Source: Chara braunii (lineage: Eukaryota; Streptophyta; Charophyceae; Charales; Characeae). From it: DNA of 45,400 nt. Under the pieces are notes generated by a model. It ran no database searches and was not told the origin of the DNA. It saw nothing but the letters and a program-made list of their open reading frames with translations. A program made the translations under genes and the position numbers. Shown here one piece after another: positions 20,250 to 30,670 of the stretch. Positions within the stretch are counted from its first letter, which is position 1, and each line of letters begins with the position of its first letter. The DNA lies in NCBI GenBank assembly GCA_003427395.1, contig BFEA01000179.1:203138-248537 (forward strand), given 5' to 3'.

Positions 20250-21060
20250 GCGTGTCACAAGCCGCGGAGCGGCGATGACCTCAGCACCGGGCTCCATACC
20301 CGTGCCGGCGGACCAGGGCCGTCAGCCCCAGGGGGATCTGCACACCCTCCTCACCTCCCTCCTCACGGCCATCAAGGTGCAACTGACGACCTTTGCGCCT
20401 CTACATGTGTAGGTGGCGACTCTTGCCGCTGGCATGCGGCAACTCCAAGACGATGCCCAGTCCGGGTCCCCCGTCCTCCGACATGGTGGCCACGGCGGAG
20501 CTTCCTCCTCCGTCGCCCCCGACCCGGCCATCCTAGTGACTGTCCACGCTCCGAGCGCGACGGTTGCCACATGCCAGACCCTCTCTCACGGCGCACCCGC
20601 CCAAATTCCGGTCACTAAGTCCACGGGACCACAACCCGCTGTCGTTGTCTCAGCTTTTCCGGGTGCCCTGCTTTTCCTTCCCCTTCACACGACCGTCGCG
20701 CCATTTGGCTTTCCCCCCTATGGGATGCCCTGCGTCGCTCGTGCGTCTACTTCCTCCATTCCTCCTCCTACTGCTCCTCGCTCGTCATATGTCTGTCGTC
20801 TCGAGGACGACCTTGCCCAGATCCGGAATGACCTCGTCCTCTTACGCTTTCAGCCACCCCTACCCTCACAGGTGGCCGCGCCTTCGAGCGCACCCCTTTC
20901 TTCCTCTACTCTTCCTTCCATGTAGGCTTGCTTCCCTCGCCCTGCACCCTATCCACCCCCATCCTCCCCTCTTCCTATTCCCTCGGTTGCTACGACCTCT
21001 TCTACCGCAGCTCCCTCGCAGCCTGTCGCTGTTGCCCCCGCCGCTCCTCCATACGGCGCG
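20250..21060 (+). pseudogene. Proline-rich N-terminal gag region, probably element III
   Basis: The plus strand encodes Pro/Ser/Ala-rich sequence around a short heptad-like segment, YVCRLEDDLAQIRNDLVLLRF (about 20790-20850). More Pro-rich sequence follows, ending ..VAVAPAAPPYGA near 21055. Pro-rich and coiled-coil N-termini ahead of the gag core are common in Ty3 elements. A stop (TAG at about 20923) and shifts between frames break it. Directly beyond 21060 the gag core appears on the opposite strand, which suggests an inversion breakpoint. I infer membership in element III from position and style, not from a sequence match. Confidence 0.4.
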
Positions 21061-21304
21061 AGGGAACGGGGTGAAGACGGACCCGCATCCGCTGATGGGT
21101 TCTGGCGGCCTCGTAAGCCTGCGGGGCTGATGTGAAATCATACCGCCATAACTCGGAGCGATACTCAAGGGGAAGGCTGGCCAAGAATCGATTGATGAGG
21201 GCAGCCTCGGGGAGGAACGCCACATCATAAATGAGGCGGGCGTCCTGAAAGACCTGGATGTGGCGGTCCGGGCCGGCATCGCCACCACACAAGCGGTTAT
21301 CGGG

Positions 21305-21720
21305 TAGCTAAAAATTCAGGAATGAAAATTATGAAGTGAGAGTTGTAGGTTGTCTGAAAATCCTGAATGGTCTGAAGACCCTGAAAACCACCTATTTAGG
21401 CAGGCTACATCCTGAAGTGGTGAAGGGTGTCCTGAAGTGGTCAAGCGAGAGTTTTGGGCAGTCTGAAAATCCTGAATGGTCCTGAAGAGGTGAAAGGTCC
21501 GAAGACCATGAAAACCACCCTTCAGCACTTGAGGATGCAGCCTGCCTTAACAGGTGGTTTTCAGGGTCTTCGGAGCTTTCACCACTTCAGGACCATTAAG
21601 GATTTTCAGACCTGAATGATCCTGAAGTGGTGAAAGGTTCGAAGACCCTGAAAACCACCTGTTTAGGCATGCTGCATCCTGAAGTGGTGAAGGGTGTCCT
21701 GAAGCGGTGATGAAAAATAC
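21305..21720. mobile_element. Repeat insertion within gag
   Basis: This block interrupts a readable gag core. It is made of direct and inverted copies of a unit containing 'ctgaaaaccacct.tttaggc', 'ctgcatcctgaagtggtgaa' and 'gggtgtcctgaag'. Direct copies lie near 21379-21445 and 21648-21712; inverted copies lie between. No coding capacity. It is best described as a small foldback or MITE-like non-autonomous insertion. The ends and any target duplication are not clear. Confidence 0.65.
21515..21697. repeat. 183-bp foldback hairpin, arms of about 83 bp
   Basis: Arm 1 (21515-21597) is the near-perfect reverse complement of arm 2 (21615-21697), with about ten mismatches and a 17-nt loop. The inner 66 bp of each arm align base for base with only a few mismatches, one example being 'caggtggttttcagggtctt' against 'aagaccctgaaaaccacctg'. 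A transcript of either strand would form a long dsRNA-like stem, a possible small-RNA precursor. Confidence 0.85.
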
Positions 21721-22180
21721 GACTGTTATTAACCTTCTCTCCGCCACCAGAGCCGGACCAGTGTGTGCTGACGACACGCTCGAAGGAGTCAGTGACGTCA
21801 TGTCGGGCTCTGAAACGATCCTCGAGGAACGCCTGAGAATCCATGAAGGCCGGGGTCTGACCCTCACGAAGGGAGTGCACGTAGAAATCCTCCCAGGCAT
21901 CGAAAGGATCGCCACGCAGGAGTGTGGAGAGGTGGGTCACCCACGTGTCGAGTGGAGCGCCCATGAGCTGGAGCGTGCGGGTAGCAGACTTCAGCCACCG
22001 AGGCAGGCGTATCCCTGTACCGTCGTACAAGGCAATGTCCATCATGCGGACGAGTGGCGCACCACCGTTTTGGCGGCGAAGGGATCGAGGAGCAGACACC
22101 TGTGCTACGGCTGAGTAAGTCGGCGCAGGTCCCGGAGAAGGGGACGCAGCTGACTGTACGCCCGCGCAGTAGGCTCACGC

Positions 22181-24119
22181 TCTGTGCTCGTGCACAGCCC
22201 GCTGTTTTTTACGTCAACCGCCTCTCTCCCTCTCACACGCCTTGACCTCTCAATCACCTCTCTCGACCCCGCTATCTGTCTCAGCCTCGGTCCCCACGCT
22301 GCCGTGAGTTCACTTCGGGCCCGCGCTCTACTGGGCCTGCCAACGGGTGGTTTCGGCGGATCTGGTCCAGTCCATGCCAGGACTGGACATCCGCCTCCCT
22401 GTCACTCATCTCGGACTCCCCTTCAGAGTCTCGCTCCGCATGTTGTACCTCCCTATCAGTAGTCCCTGTCGACGAGTCATCCTCATGGTAGGTGACCGCC
22501 ACTCGCATACTCGCAGTCACCCCGTCTCGCCTGCATCTCCGCTCGGCCCTGTTGCGCGCCTCGGTAACAGCGGCCTGCAGTCCTTCGTTCCTCCTCATTT
22601 CCTGCTCTTTACCACCACACGTTAATTTTTAGCCTCACCTCCCCGTCAGGCTTACCGTAAGTCAGTATAGTCTCTACTACAGTGCCCTTCTCATTTTCTC
22701 TCTCCCACATCCAGGAATACTTCATATACCTCGGCCTGTAACCGCGCAGGCCATTTCGGTCCGCCATAGCCACTCAGAATAGCCAAGGACTTAGTTCCAG
22801 GCGCCTGCACACAGATAGCCCTCACTGGCCCCGACGCTCCACCCCTTTTGCCTCAGACCCGTGGCGCTAGCGCAGCGGAATATCCCGCAAGCACCCACAG
22901 ACTAGTGACGAGATAGCCAGCCTTTTTTCTCTTTTATAGACTCTCTCCATATCGTGACCCCCCGTGTTCTAAACGAGAGTCTCAAGTATTTCTTTTCAGA
23001 CTTCTGCACTCTGATATTCTATAAATTTTATTAAAAATTTAAAGCAAACTACACAAGGAGGGGAAAATGGAATGCGAGACGCCAACGGTTAAGGCTCATT
23101 ACCGCAGGCTTAGACACTGTGGTCCCATAACGAAATACCGACGGCGCCCCTTTCACTTCAAAAACAGACCGTCGACCTACCCCTATCGGGTGCCCGTGTC
23201 CGATGGTAAAGAGGGGGATTATGACCCTCTTCAGGGGTGATAGGCTTCCTACCGATGAGGCCGCGGGTCGCCCATCTTTTGGGGTCCTACCGAGCGTCAC
23301 CTGGTCAAGCCTCCCAAACCACCGGTACAAGAAAAATAGGACAAATCAGTCTGAGCCACAGACTGTGGCCGCGCTTCAAAACTCGAACCGTTGGCCTTCC
23401 CGCAAAGTGATAGACCAACAGAAAACTGGAAAAAATCAATAATGATTGTAATGATAATAGTAATAATAATAATAATAATAGTTGCAAAAAAAGAAGGATG
23501 GCGCTTCAGAATTCCTCCGCGCAGTAGCTCCGCCTGAACAGCGATACGAGTCCACACACAAATCTAAAGCCCAACTTTCAATCTTTTCCCTCTTTCTTTG
23601 TTTTTCACACTTATCCTTTTCCAAACACTACTGTATCTACCCCCAAACACAGCTACTGGAGTCCAGTGCGCGGTTGAAATTTCTACACGGGTCCCTATCA
23701 TGTCCCTGCACCTAGCCCAGATGACAACCATCAGGACCAGACGGTCCTTTCAACTCTATGCAGGCCGGGTTAACTGATAGCAACTGCGACTCATAAATTG
23801 AGCCACTGGCCATCCCCGAATTAAAGCAAATGCTCAGGTCATCGCAGAGGTTTGACAGTTAGCTTTTACTTTCTTTTCCCATATTTTTTTTTTCTTAACT
23901 TTTCTCTTCTCGGTCCCTCATCTGCCCAGTGCACCTGACCCATAACCCGACCAGGGTGCGATCGCCGCGCAGTGGAAATGACAGCGCCGGTGTTTTCACC
24001 TTCGCGTCCCAGGGCGAACCTGGCGGCTACCACGGCTACAGGCCAGTTGTGCTCTGCTGTACAACATGGCGCCGAGCCTGCGTGGACCAAAGGAAAGTCT
24101 TGTGGCACACCCTCCTTTT
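22181..24119. other. Non-coding region between inverted gag and element III pol
   Basis: No domain was recognised. The minus-strand frame at 22281-22598 is charged and Arg/Glu-rich (..TEARNRAERRCRRDG.., ..DREVQHAERDSEGES..) and might be a gag N-terminal extension, but I cannot support that. A TAA microsatellite is at 23458-23481. Short A+T-rich stretches lie at 23020-23045 and 23880-23900. I searched by eye for a copy of the element III 3' LTR start (tgttacatgctgagcctg) and did not see one. Confidence 0.45.
23458..23481. repeat. (TAA)n microsatellite
   Basis: About seven TAA units. Simple sequence repeat. Confidence 0.9.
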
Positions 24120-24454
24120 TTGCTGAGGCAGGCACCAACAGGACCGGTCCACGTCAAGGTAGCCCGAGCGCTAGAGTTTGTGGAGATTCGGGAATCAAGA
24201 CTGCAGGCTGCAACATCGAAGCAAAAGGCTGGTACCAAGTAGGAACTTGCTACGCAAAGGAGGGCCGGGACATCGCGCCCTCCGACATCGCGACTATTTT
24301 GGGCCGGCGTGGGTGTTTGCGATACCGCCAGGACGGTCATACCTCCTCGCGGTGCCCTTACACCGCCGCCCTTGACCGCCACTACGCTGACCTTTCCGGC
24401 CAGCGTCGTGCTCAGTCCCCCCCCAGCGCCTCTCATCCCCGTGACGCCTACTAG
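24120..24454 (+). pseudogene. Gag C-terminus of element III with damaged zinc knuckle
   Basis: The frame ends ..CLRYRQDGHTSSRCPYT.. near 24320-24365. The spacing is C-x2-[C]-x4-H-x4-C, as in a gag CCHC RNA-binding knuckle, but the second Cys is Tyr. Upstream the frame is ..GWYQVGTCYAKEGRDIAPSD... A stop follows at 24452-24454. The capsid-like core that should precede this is not on the plus strand. Confidence 0.7.
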
Positions 24455-24852
24455 CCACGGTGCAGTGTACACCTGCGCCCTCCTCAGTAGTCGACTTTCC
24501 GACATCCCCGTCGCGGTTTTTCCCTCTCGCTACTGGAGTTGAGGTCTCGCAGGACCCGACAGAGTGTACTCAGCCCTCTGTCGCAGTACAGTCTGCGCCT
24601 CCGCAGACCACCATCTCCCCTTGTACCCCTCCGCGAATACCGACGCATCGAGCCATTCGCTCAGCCCGTTGCAGCGAGCAGCTCGCTACTCGCGAGGACG
24701 TTGTGTCCTCTCTTCTGGACTTGAGCATGCTCCAGGCTCGTCATGAGTGACTCACCCTCCATGTCGCCGCACTGCGTCGCCTTCTCACCATCCTCTCTGA
24801 CCTTGATCGCACCCTCCCGATCATTCCAGTACGACTAGGGACCTCCACGAGG

Positions 24853-25335
24853 GTGTACTCAGCGTTGTGGGATTCCGGTTCTCAGGGCGACTTCGTTCAC
24901 CCACGTGTGGTGAAAGAAGCCCGCTTACCCACGACAGGGTCTCCAACTCTCATCTTTGTCACCCTAAGGGATGACAAGACCCAGCGCTTCTTCGATCAGA
25001 CGGTCACCAACCTCCCCTTCTTCCTCACTCTCGAGCCGATTGATCGTCCCCCGGCATCTCGTCGCCTCCGCTCCTCTGCACATTTCGATGTGATGGAGAC
25101 AAGGTACGACTTCATTCTTGGCACTCCGTGGTCTCGTCGGTTCCGAAGCACCGAGGTCGATTGGGCGACCAACACTCTCGTTCTCAAAACGAAGTGTGGA
25201 CAGACGTATCGCGTACCTTTCATAGGTACCACTGCGACACCACGCCCTGATCCTCCTCCCCCGGAACCTTCCGTGCCCACACCATCTCCTTCTATCATTG
25301 TCACCTCGCCTCGACAGTTTGCTCACTTCACCTGA
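24853..25335 (+). CDS. Aspartic protease domain of element III
   Basis: An open frame of 160 codons contains ALWDSGSQGDFVHPRVV (retropepsin D-S-G active site) followed by ..VTLRDDKTQRFFDQTV.. and ..METRYDFILGTPWSRRF, the conserved ILGxPW motif. It ends in a Pro-rich linker (PRPDPPPPEPSVP). Stops at 25333-25335 and again near 25378 separate it from RT, although the linker sequence between keeps the same style. The protease would mature Gag-Pol. The displayed start at 24853 is within the domain's beginning, and the true polyprotein start is upstream and lost. Confidence 0.8.
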   Translation: MYSALWDSGSQGDFVHPRVVKEARLPTTGSPTLIFVTLRDDKTQRFFDQTVTNLPFFLTLEPIDRPPASRRLRSSAHFDVMETRYDFILGTPWSRRFRSTEVDWATNTLVLKTKCGQTYRVPFIGTTATPRPDPPPPEPSVPTPSPSIIVTSPRQFAHFT

Positions 25336-25446
25336 CAGGACGACGTCACCTGCTTTATGGTGAACGTGACGGATCTCTAACACTATGATCCACCCTGTCC
25401 CGACGCCAAGCTCATCCCCCTGGAGCAAGATCCTCCTTCTATCTCC

Positions 25447-26550
25447 ATGGCTCCTATCTCTACTTCCCACCCTCCGCCATCCGTCGAGTCCACCCCGCCG
25501 TTGGGCGCTGACGCTGACGCAGAGGAACTCGCACAATATACGGCTAACCTGGAGCCCGTAGTCCGTGACCTCATTCTAGAATACCACGATGTTTTCCCAT
25601 CGTCGTTCTCATACGCCGGCATCCCACCGATGCGCGACGTCGAGCACTCCATCCAGCTTGTGCCTGACTATCGTGTTCACCACCAGACATCCTACAGACT
25701 CCCGATCCCCGAGGCCACTGAACTCAAGCGTCAGCTTGAGGATTTGTTGAGACTGGGTTTCATTAAACCCAACAACTCCCCATGGGGTGCACCCGTCCTC
25801 TTTGCTCGCAAAGCGGATGGAACTCGCCGTCTCTGCATCGACTATCGCGGCCTCAACCGCCACGGTTAAGAACAGCTACCCCTTGCCTCGTTCCGATGAG
25901 TTGTTCGACCGCCTAGCAGGCAACCGCTTCTTTACGAAGATTGATCTTCGTAGCGGTTACCATTAGATCCACGTCGCTGCAGCGGACCAACCTAACACAG
26001 CGTTCCGATCGCGCTTCGGCCACTATGAGTTTTCGATGATGCCATTCAGCCTCACCAACGCACCCGCTGCCTTCCAGAGGGCGATGAACGACATCTTCAG
26101 GGACATCCTGGAGCAGTACGTTCTCGTCTACCTCGACGATATCCTCGTCTACAGTCGTATCCTTGAGGAGCACCTCAGACACCTCCATGACGTCCTTGTC
26201 CGCTTGCGCAGATATGGCTTTTATACCAAGCTGAGCAAGTGCCGCCTTGCCCAGCACAAAGTGGATTTCTTAGGACACTACGTGTCTGATCAGGGTCTCC
26301 ACATGGACGACGCGAAGATCACTGCTATTGCGGAGTGGCCCGTCCCCACATCCGCCAAACAGCTTCGCAGCTTCGTAGGCCTTACCAGCTACTATAGTAA
26401 TTTCATCCAGGGATACGCTAGGTATTCCTACGTCCTTACCTCCACCCTCCTCCGGAAGAACCCACCCTGGGTTTGGACACCCCTCCATGAGGACGCCTTC
26501 CGTGCCCTCAAGAAGGCGGTGACATACGCACCGGTTCTTCCCCGATTTTG
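25447..26550 (+). pseudogene. Reverse transcriptase of element III
   Basis: Fingers: ..[22 protein letters not shown].., ..[20 protein letters not shown].., ..CIDYRGLN. A frameshift follows near 25863. Palm: ..[13 protein letters not shown] (motif A, catalytic Asp) then TAG at 25964-25966 where Gln (CAG) is expected, ..IHVAAADQPNTAFRSRFGHYEF.., ..MMPFSLTNAPAAFQRAM (motif B), and ..VLVYLDDILVYSR (motif C). Thumb: ..HKVDFLGHYVSDQGL.., ..FVGLTSYYSNFI... All catalytic motifs are intact, so the damage is limited to one nonsense codon and frameshifts. It ends with a frameshift near 26548. Confidence 0.9.
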
Positions 26551-27347
26551 ATCGCCCTTTTATCCTTACCACCGATGCATCGGACTTTGCTATAGGAGCA
26601 GTGTTTTCTCAAATCTTCCCCTCCTCTCCTGATTCCTCTCATCCTCGTATCGCTCGCTTCCCACCACCTACCCCTACCACTGCTTCCCGACTGATGCCTA
26701 CTCGTCCAGCTACTGACGAGCCTTCTATTGACTATTCTCCTACCATCGCCGAGGACGACACTGTCGAGTCTCGCTCAGGTGATTGTCCGATAGCCTTCTA
26801 CTCCCGTCAGCTCCTTCCCGCCGAGATAAACTACACCGCAGATGAACGTGAGGTTCTCGCAGTAGTTTATGCCGCTCGGCACTGGCGTCACTACCTGCAC
26901 GGGGCACCGTTCACGGTGCGCACGGACAACTCTGTTGTCCAGGTTTTTCTGACAAAGCCAAAGCTCACTCCTCGGCAGACTCGCTGGTGGCGAGACCTAT
27001 CCGAGTTTAGTTTCACCACTGAGCACATCAAGGGTGAGAGTAATCGGGTCGCAGATGCCTTATCGCGGCACCCTGACCACGACCAGGAGCAGATCCAACT
27101 CTCTTCCATCTCGGTCACCATTGTCCACCACTCGGTGATGAACGAGTTTCCCACTCAGTACCGCCACTGCCGCGACTATCGCGACATCCACGCGACCCTT
27201 CGGAGTGGCAAGACCGTCCCGAACTACTCTCTCAGGGACAACCGTCTTGTGTACAAGCACGGTTCACAGGGCACCAGAGAGCCCCGTATTTGCNTTCCCT
27301 CCACTAGACAGCTACGTGTCCGAGCAATAGCAGAGTTCCATGACTAG
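26551..27347 (+). pseudogene. RNase H of element III with a long disordered insert
   Basis: The frame reads ..FILTTDASDFAIGAVFSQ, then about 55 residues rich in Pro, Ser and Thr (..PPPTPTTASRLMPTRPATDE..), then CPIAFYSRQLLPAEINYTADEREVLAVVY.., ..FTVRTDNSVV.. and ..RVADALSRHPD. The catalytic Asp, Glu, Asp and Asp positions all appear present. Normal Ty3 RNase H has only a few residues between GAV.SQ and PIAFYS, so the insert is unusual. Beyond it is the start of integrase (..LRVRAIAEFHD), stopping at TAG 27345-27347. A single ambiguous base (n) lies at about 27294. Confidence 0.85.
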
Positions 27348-28380
27348 GCAACCGCCGGTCATATGGACTTCCACAAGACGTTGACTCGTGTGAGTCGCTT
27401 GTACGTCTGGCCGAAGCGCAAGGACTTTGTGAAGGACTACGTCGCAGAGTGTCCCACCTGTCAGGAGGTGAACAATGTTGTTTTGAATTAAAGGCAACCA
27501 ACCATCAGGTCAGGCGGCCAATAAGATCTTATGGTTTGCTCCAGCCTCTTCCTATCGCTGAGGGTCGATGGCAATTCATCTCGATGGACTTTATCGGTCC
27601 TCTTCGTCCTCCGACCCCCCGCGGTCATGATGCTATTCTGATCGTCATCGACCGCTTCACGAAGCGTGCACGCTTTGTTCCGTGCCGCTATGCCATCAGT
27701 GCACGTGAGGTCACCGACATCGTGTTTGACCGAGTCGTGCGTGACCACGGCTTACCTCTGAGCATCATATCTAACCGTGACCCGCGCTTTACCAGCTGAT
27801 TCTGGCGACGACTCCACGAGGTGTACGGCCCTCAGCTCCGCTTCTCCTCGTCTTACCATCCTCAGACTGATGGTCAGACCGAGATCACGAACAAGACTCT
27901 CCAAGATATTCTTCGAAAGATTGTTCGTGACGACCAGCAGTGGGACCTCCATCTTGCCCACGCGGAGATAGCCTACAACCACGCCGTCTTGCCAACCACG
28001 GGGATGTTGCCTTACTATTGTGACCTCGACTATCACCCTCGTGTTCCCGCGGACTTTCTTCGACCGTCACAAATGCACCCCAACAGGAGTTATCCGCGCT
28101 GGATGATTGGGTTGCACACATGATGTCGATCATGAAGACCGCACATGGGCACATAACCGCTTCCCAGACTCGCATGGCAGCACGTGCGAACCGATCGAGG
28201 ATGGATCATCCATTCAAAGTCGGTGATGATGTGGTTATCGACGCCCGCCACTTACAGCTCGAAGCGGACACGCTTCACAAGTTTTGGCACCGCTTCTTTG
28301 GCCCATGCCGCATCCTCCAGGCCGTCGGTTCTGATACGGCTTCTAGCTCGGTCATCTTCCGTGTGAAGTTGTCCGACTAC
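27348..28380 (+). pseudogene. Integrase of element III
   Basis: After the stop at 27345-27347 (FHD*ATAGH, where Gln CAG is expected), the zinc finger continues: AGHMDFHKTLTR.., ..VAECPTCQEV. A small disruption near 27480 shifts frame. The core reads ..ISMDFIGPL (first Asp), ..SIISNRDPRFTS (second Asp replaced by Asn, AAC), TGA where Arg is expected (about 27799), then ..SSYHPQTDGQTEITN (Glu present). A further frameshift near 28080 leads into ..FKVGDDVVIDARHLQ.. and ..RFFGPCRI, the GPF linker. At least five lesions are present. Confidence 0.9.
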
Positions 28381-28605
28381 NNNNNNNNNNNNNNNNNNNN
28401 NNNNNNNNNNNNNNNNNNNNNNNNNNNNNNNNNNNNNNNNNNNNNNNNNNNNNNNNNNNNNNNNNNNNNNNNNNNNNNNNNNNNNNNNNNNNNNNNNNNN
28501 NNNNNNNNNNNNNNNNNNNNNNNNNNNNNNNNNNNNNNNNNNNNNNNNNNNNNNNNNNNNNNNNNNNNNNNNNNNNNNNNNNNNNNNNNNNNNNNNNNNN
28601 NNNNN
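28381..28605. other. Assembly gap of 225 N, flanked by a 39-bp repeat
   Basis: The 39 bases before the gap (28342-28380) and after it (28606-28644) are the same except for one base (gttgtccgac versus gttgcccgac). Protein reading across the join is continuous if one copy is removed. The gap is probably not real missing sequence. Confidence 0.95.
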
Positions 28606-29080
28606 TCTAGCTCGGTCATCTTCCGTGTGAAGTTGCCCGACTACCTACGGCAGGCTCGTGTGCACGATGTCTACCACGTCTCGTTACTGCGTCCTTATCG
28701 CAGACCGTCTTAGCGTTTCGTTGGACGACCATACAAGCGCCCTCCACCCATCATGGTGGATGGTCACAAGAAGTTCCTCGTTTTAGACATCCTTGGTCGC
28801 CGAGTCACCGACGACAACCCTCCCCACGTCGAGTATCTCGTACGTTGGAAGGGTTACCCTGATGAGGAGGCTACCTTGGAGCCCCTCAAGCACTTGCAGC
28901 ACGCTCGCATGTTGGTGCGTGCCTATGACCGTACTCGTCGTGCTGGGTTCACTGCTCCTCCTCAGCCCACTGACCCTCCTCCTTCTCCTCCGGCTGAGGA
29001 GACCACTGAAGTCGAGCCTGCCCCTTCTGAGGCAAACCTTCAACGGCAGCCGGATGCTTCTGAGCGTCCACAGACACTCG
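28606..29080 (+). pseudogene. Chromodomain tail of element III integrase
   Basis: After ..VHDVYHVSLLRPYRRPS and a TAG near 28711, the same open style continues with ..KRPPPIMVDGHKKFLVLDILGRRV.., ..HVEYLVRWKGYPDEEATLEPLKHL.., ..ARMLVRAYDRTRR. This is a chromodomain: the EYLVRWKGY strand is nearly canonical. The following WEP motif reads TLEP, so one aromatic cage residue is lost, and the first cage position is also not aromatic (LVLDIL). Such tails typify group II chromodomains of chromoviruses, which target chromatin without classical methyl-lysine binding. A Pro-rich tail (QPTDPPPSPPAEET) follows. The stop may be a recent mutation. Confidence 0.85.
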
Positions 29081-29099
29081 TCGTCGTCCTGCTCGATAC

Positions 29100-30657
29100 G
29101 ACGATTAACTCTGACTTACCTTTCCACGTCTTTCACTTCTCAGTACTCCATCCACACCAGTTTTGCTACTTCAGCTCGTCGACGTTGCGGCTCTTCCTCG
29201 ACCACATTCCGGACTTCTCATCGTGTACGTCATCGGCAGCTTCATGGACTTCGTCACGATCAACTCTGCCTACTTCAGACGTCATCACTCTCTTACCATT
29301 TTACCCTGTACAGTACCCTTGTTGTGTCGCATGATGGTCTCCCTTTAGCCGGGTCCCTCTGAGTTGGGCTCCCTTGGTATACGCATAGGCATCGGAACCG
29401 TAGCATTGCCCTGGCTTCCCATCTTACGGATCTAGCTCCGACTTCCCTCACCTTAGGAGTCATTTGCATGATTCCCTTACCCATCATCTTTCCACCCTCT
29501 GTCGGCCCTCACGCCCTAGTTAGGCAGCCTTGCATGCTTCATCTTGGTGCGCCCAGTATACCAGGCTCCCTTGTTCCCTTGCATGGTCGACCCTCCATAG
29601 AGGTCACCCCTTTAGTCGAGCATTACCCGCCCTGATGGTCTATCTGTTAGGGTCATTGGTTCTGTTCGCTCCCAATTCCCTACCCTTATTGAGCCTGATG
29701 ACATGTGTTCCCCTTGTCACTATGTGTGGATGCCCTTAGGAGTTTTCGACCCCTGGGCTGCATTCGCCACCCTCAGAGACCATCCCACCCTTTGGTTTGC
29801 GATACACTTCTCCTGTGATATATGGTTGACTTGTTGTTGCTTGTTGCTCTCAAACTGAGGCTACTGCCTCTGACATTTCTAGAATTTAGTTGTTCTGGTT
29901 TTGCTGTTCGTAGGACTTATACACTAGTCAGCTGTCCCCAACTGAGGCTACTGCCTCCAACATTCTAGGATCTAGTTGTCACTACTTTCTGCTTTCCTAT
30001 AGACATGTATGTTAGTTAGTTGCTTCTGCTTTCCTAGGACATGTATGCTAGTTAGTTGTTTCTGCTTTTACTTAGGCTGTTAGTTGTGACATTGTTGTTT
30101 TTGTGACATTTTCTATCCTAGGTTGCATCGCATGGACTCAGCATGGAGCTTGCTCCGCATCCTAGATTACTCAGGTTTTATTTTTCTTTAGTAGAGTTCC
30201 GCTTCTTGGCGGAAGCGTGCTTGTATCTAGGCGATCCATCACAGGGCGAGGATCATGTAGCGGACCTCTGGTTGGCCTGTGAGACCAGCCCGTTGGCCTA
30301 TTCTCACAAACCTGTGTTTTATTCGGGGCAGTCCAGTCCAGGCCGGTACCTTTGTCGGTACCAGCCAGTCCAGTCCAGTCCAGTCCCGTCAGTCCACTGG
30401 GGTATACCCCAACTGTTGTCTGTATTGTGTCTCATTCTACACTTGCATAATTTTGGAGTACGTGCGTTGGAGTCTTGCGTGGGAGTTGCGCTGTACCATC
30501 TTGCTCCTCCCTCATCCTCTATCTCTATCTGTATCCCAGGCGGAGCACCTTCCCGGTGGGTCCGCTACACAAGCCGATACCTTCGGCTCCATACCGTACT
30601 TGCGTTCATGTTCCACCATCGGATCGTTAGCTTTGCCTTCCACCCGGCTTAACTTCA
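29100..30657 (+). other. Long 3' untranslated region of element III
   Basis: From the end of the chromodomain tail to the polypurine tract there is 1.5 kb without coding sequence that I recognise. It is C/T-rich early on. Later it holds repeats: 'caactgaggctactgcctc' at about 29847 and 29939, and 'tctgctttcctagg.acatgt' at about 29987 and 30029. A CAGTC-rich stretch occurs at 30340-30390, including ggtacctttgtcggtacc. The arrangement fits an element 3' region between pol and LTR. Confidence 0.6.
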
Positions 30658-30670
30658 TAAGGAGGGGGGG
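30658..30670 (+). other. Polypurine tract of element III
   Basis: The purine run aaggaggggggg sits directly before TGTTAC. Plus-strand DNA synthesis starts from such a tract, always next to the 3' LTR. Its position and the TG start of the following sequence agree. Confidence 0.8.

Larger units (their letters stand above)
21002..22180 (-). pseudogene. Gag core on the minus strand, interrupted by a foldback insertion
   Basis: Two minus-strand pieces form one gag core. Piece 1 (22100-21720) reads ..MMDIALYDGTGIRLPRWLKS.., ..APLDTWVTHLSTLLRGDPFDAWEDF.., ..FLEDRFRARHDVTDSFERV. Piece 2 (21292-21002) reads ..AGPDRHIQVFQDARLIYDVAF.., ..INRFLASLPLEYRSELWR... The pattern (W..H.....LRGD...W..F....F.....DRF and the later FL.SLP....) is that of Retrotrans_gag. 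About 410 bp of unrelated repeat (21305-21720) separates the pieces. Its orientation is opposite to the adjacent pol genes at 24-29 kb. Either this is an inverted segment of element III or the remnant of a second element lying head to head. Confidence 0.75.
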
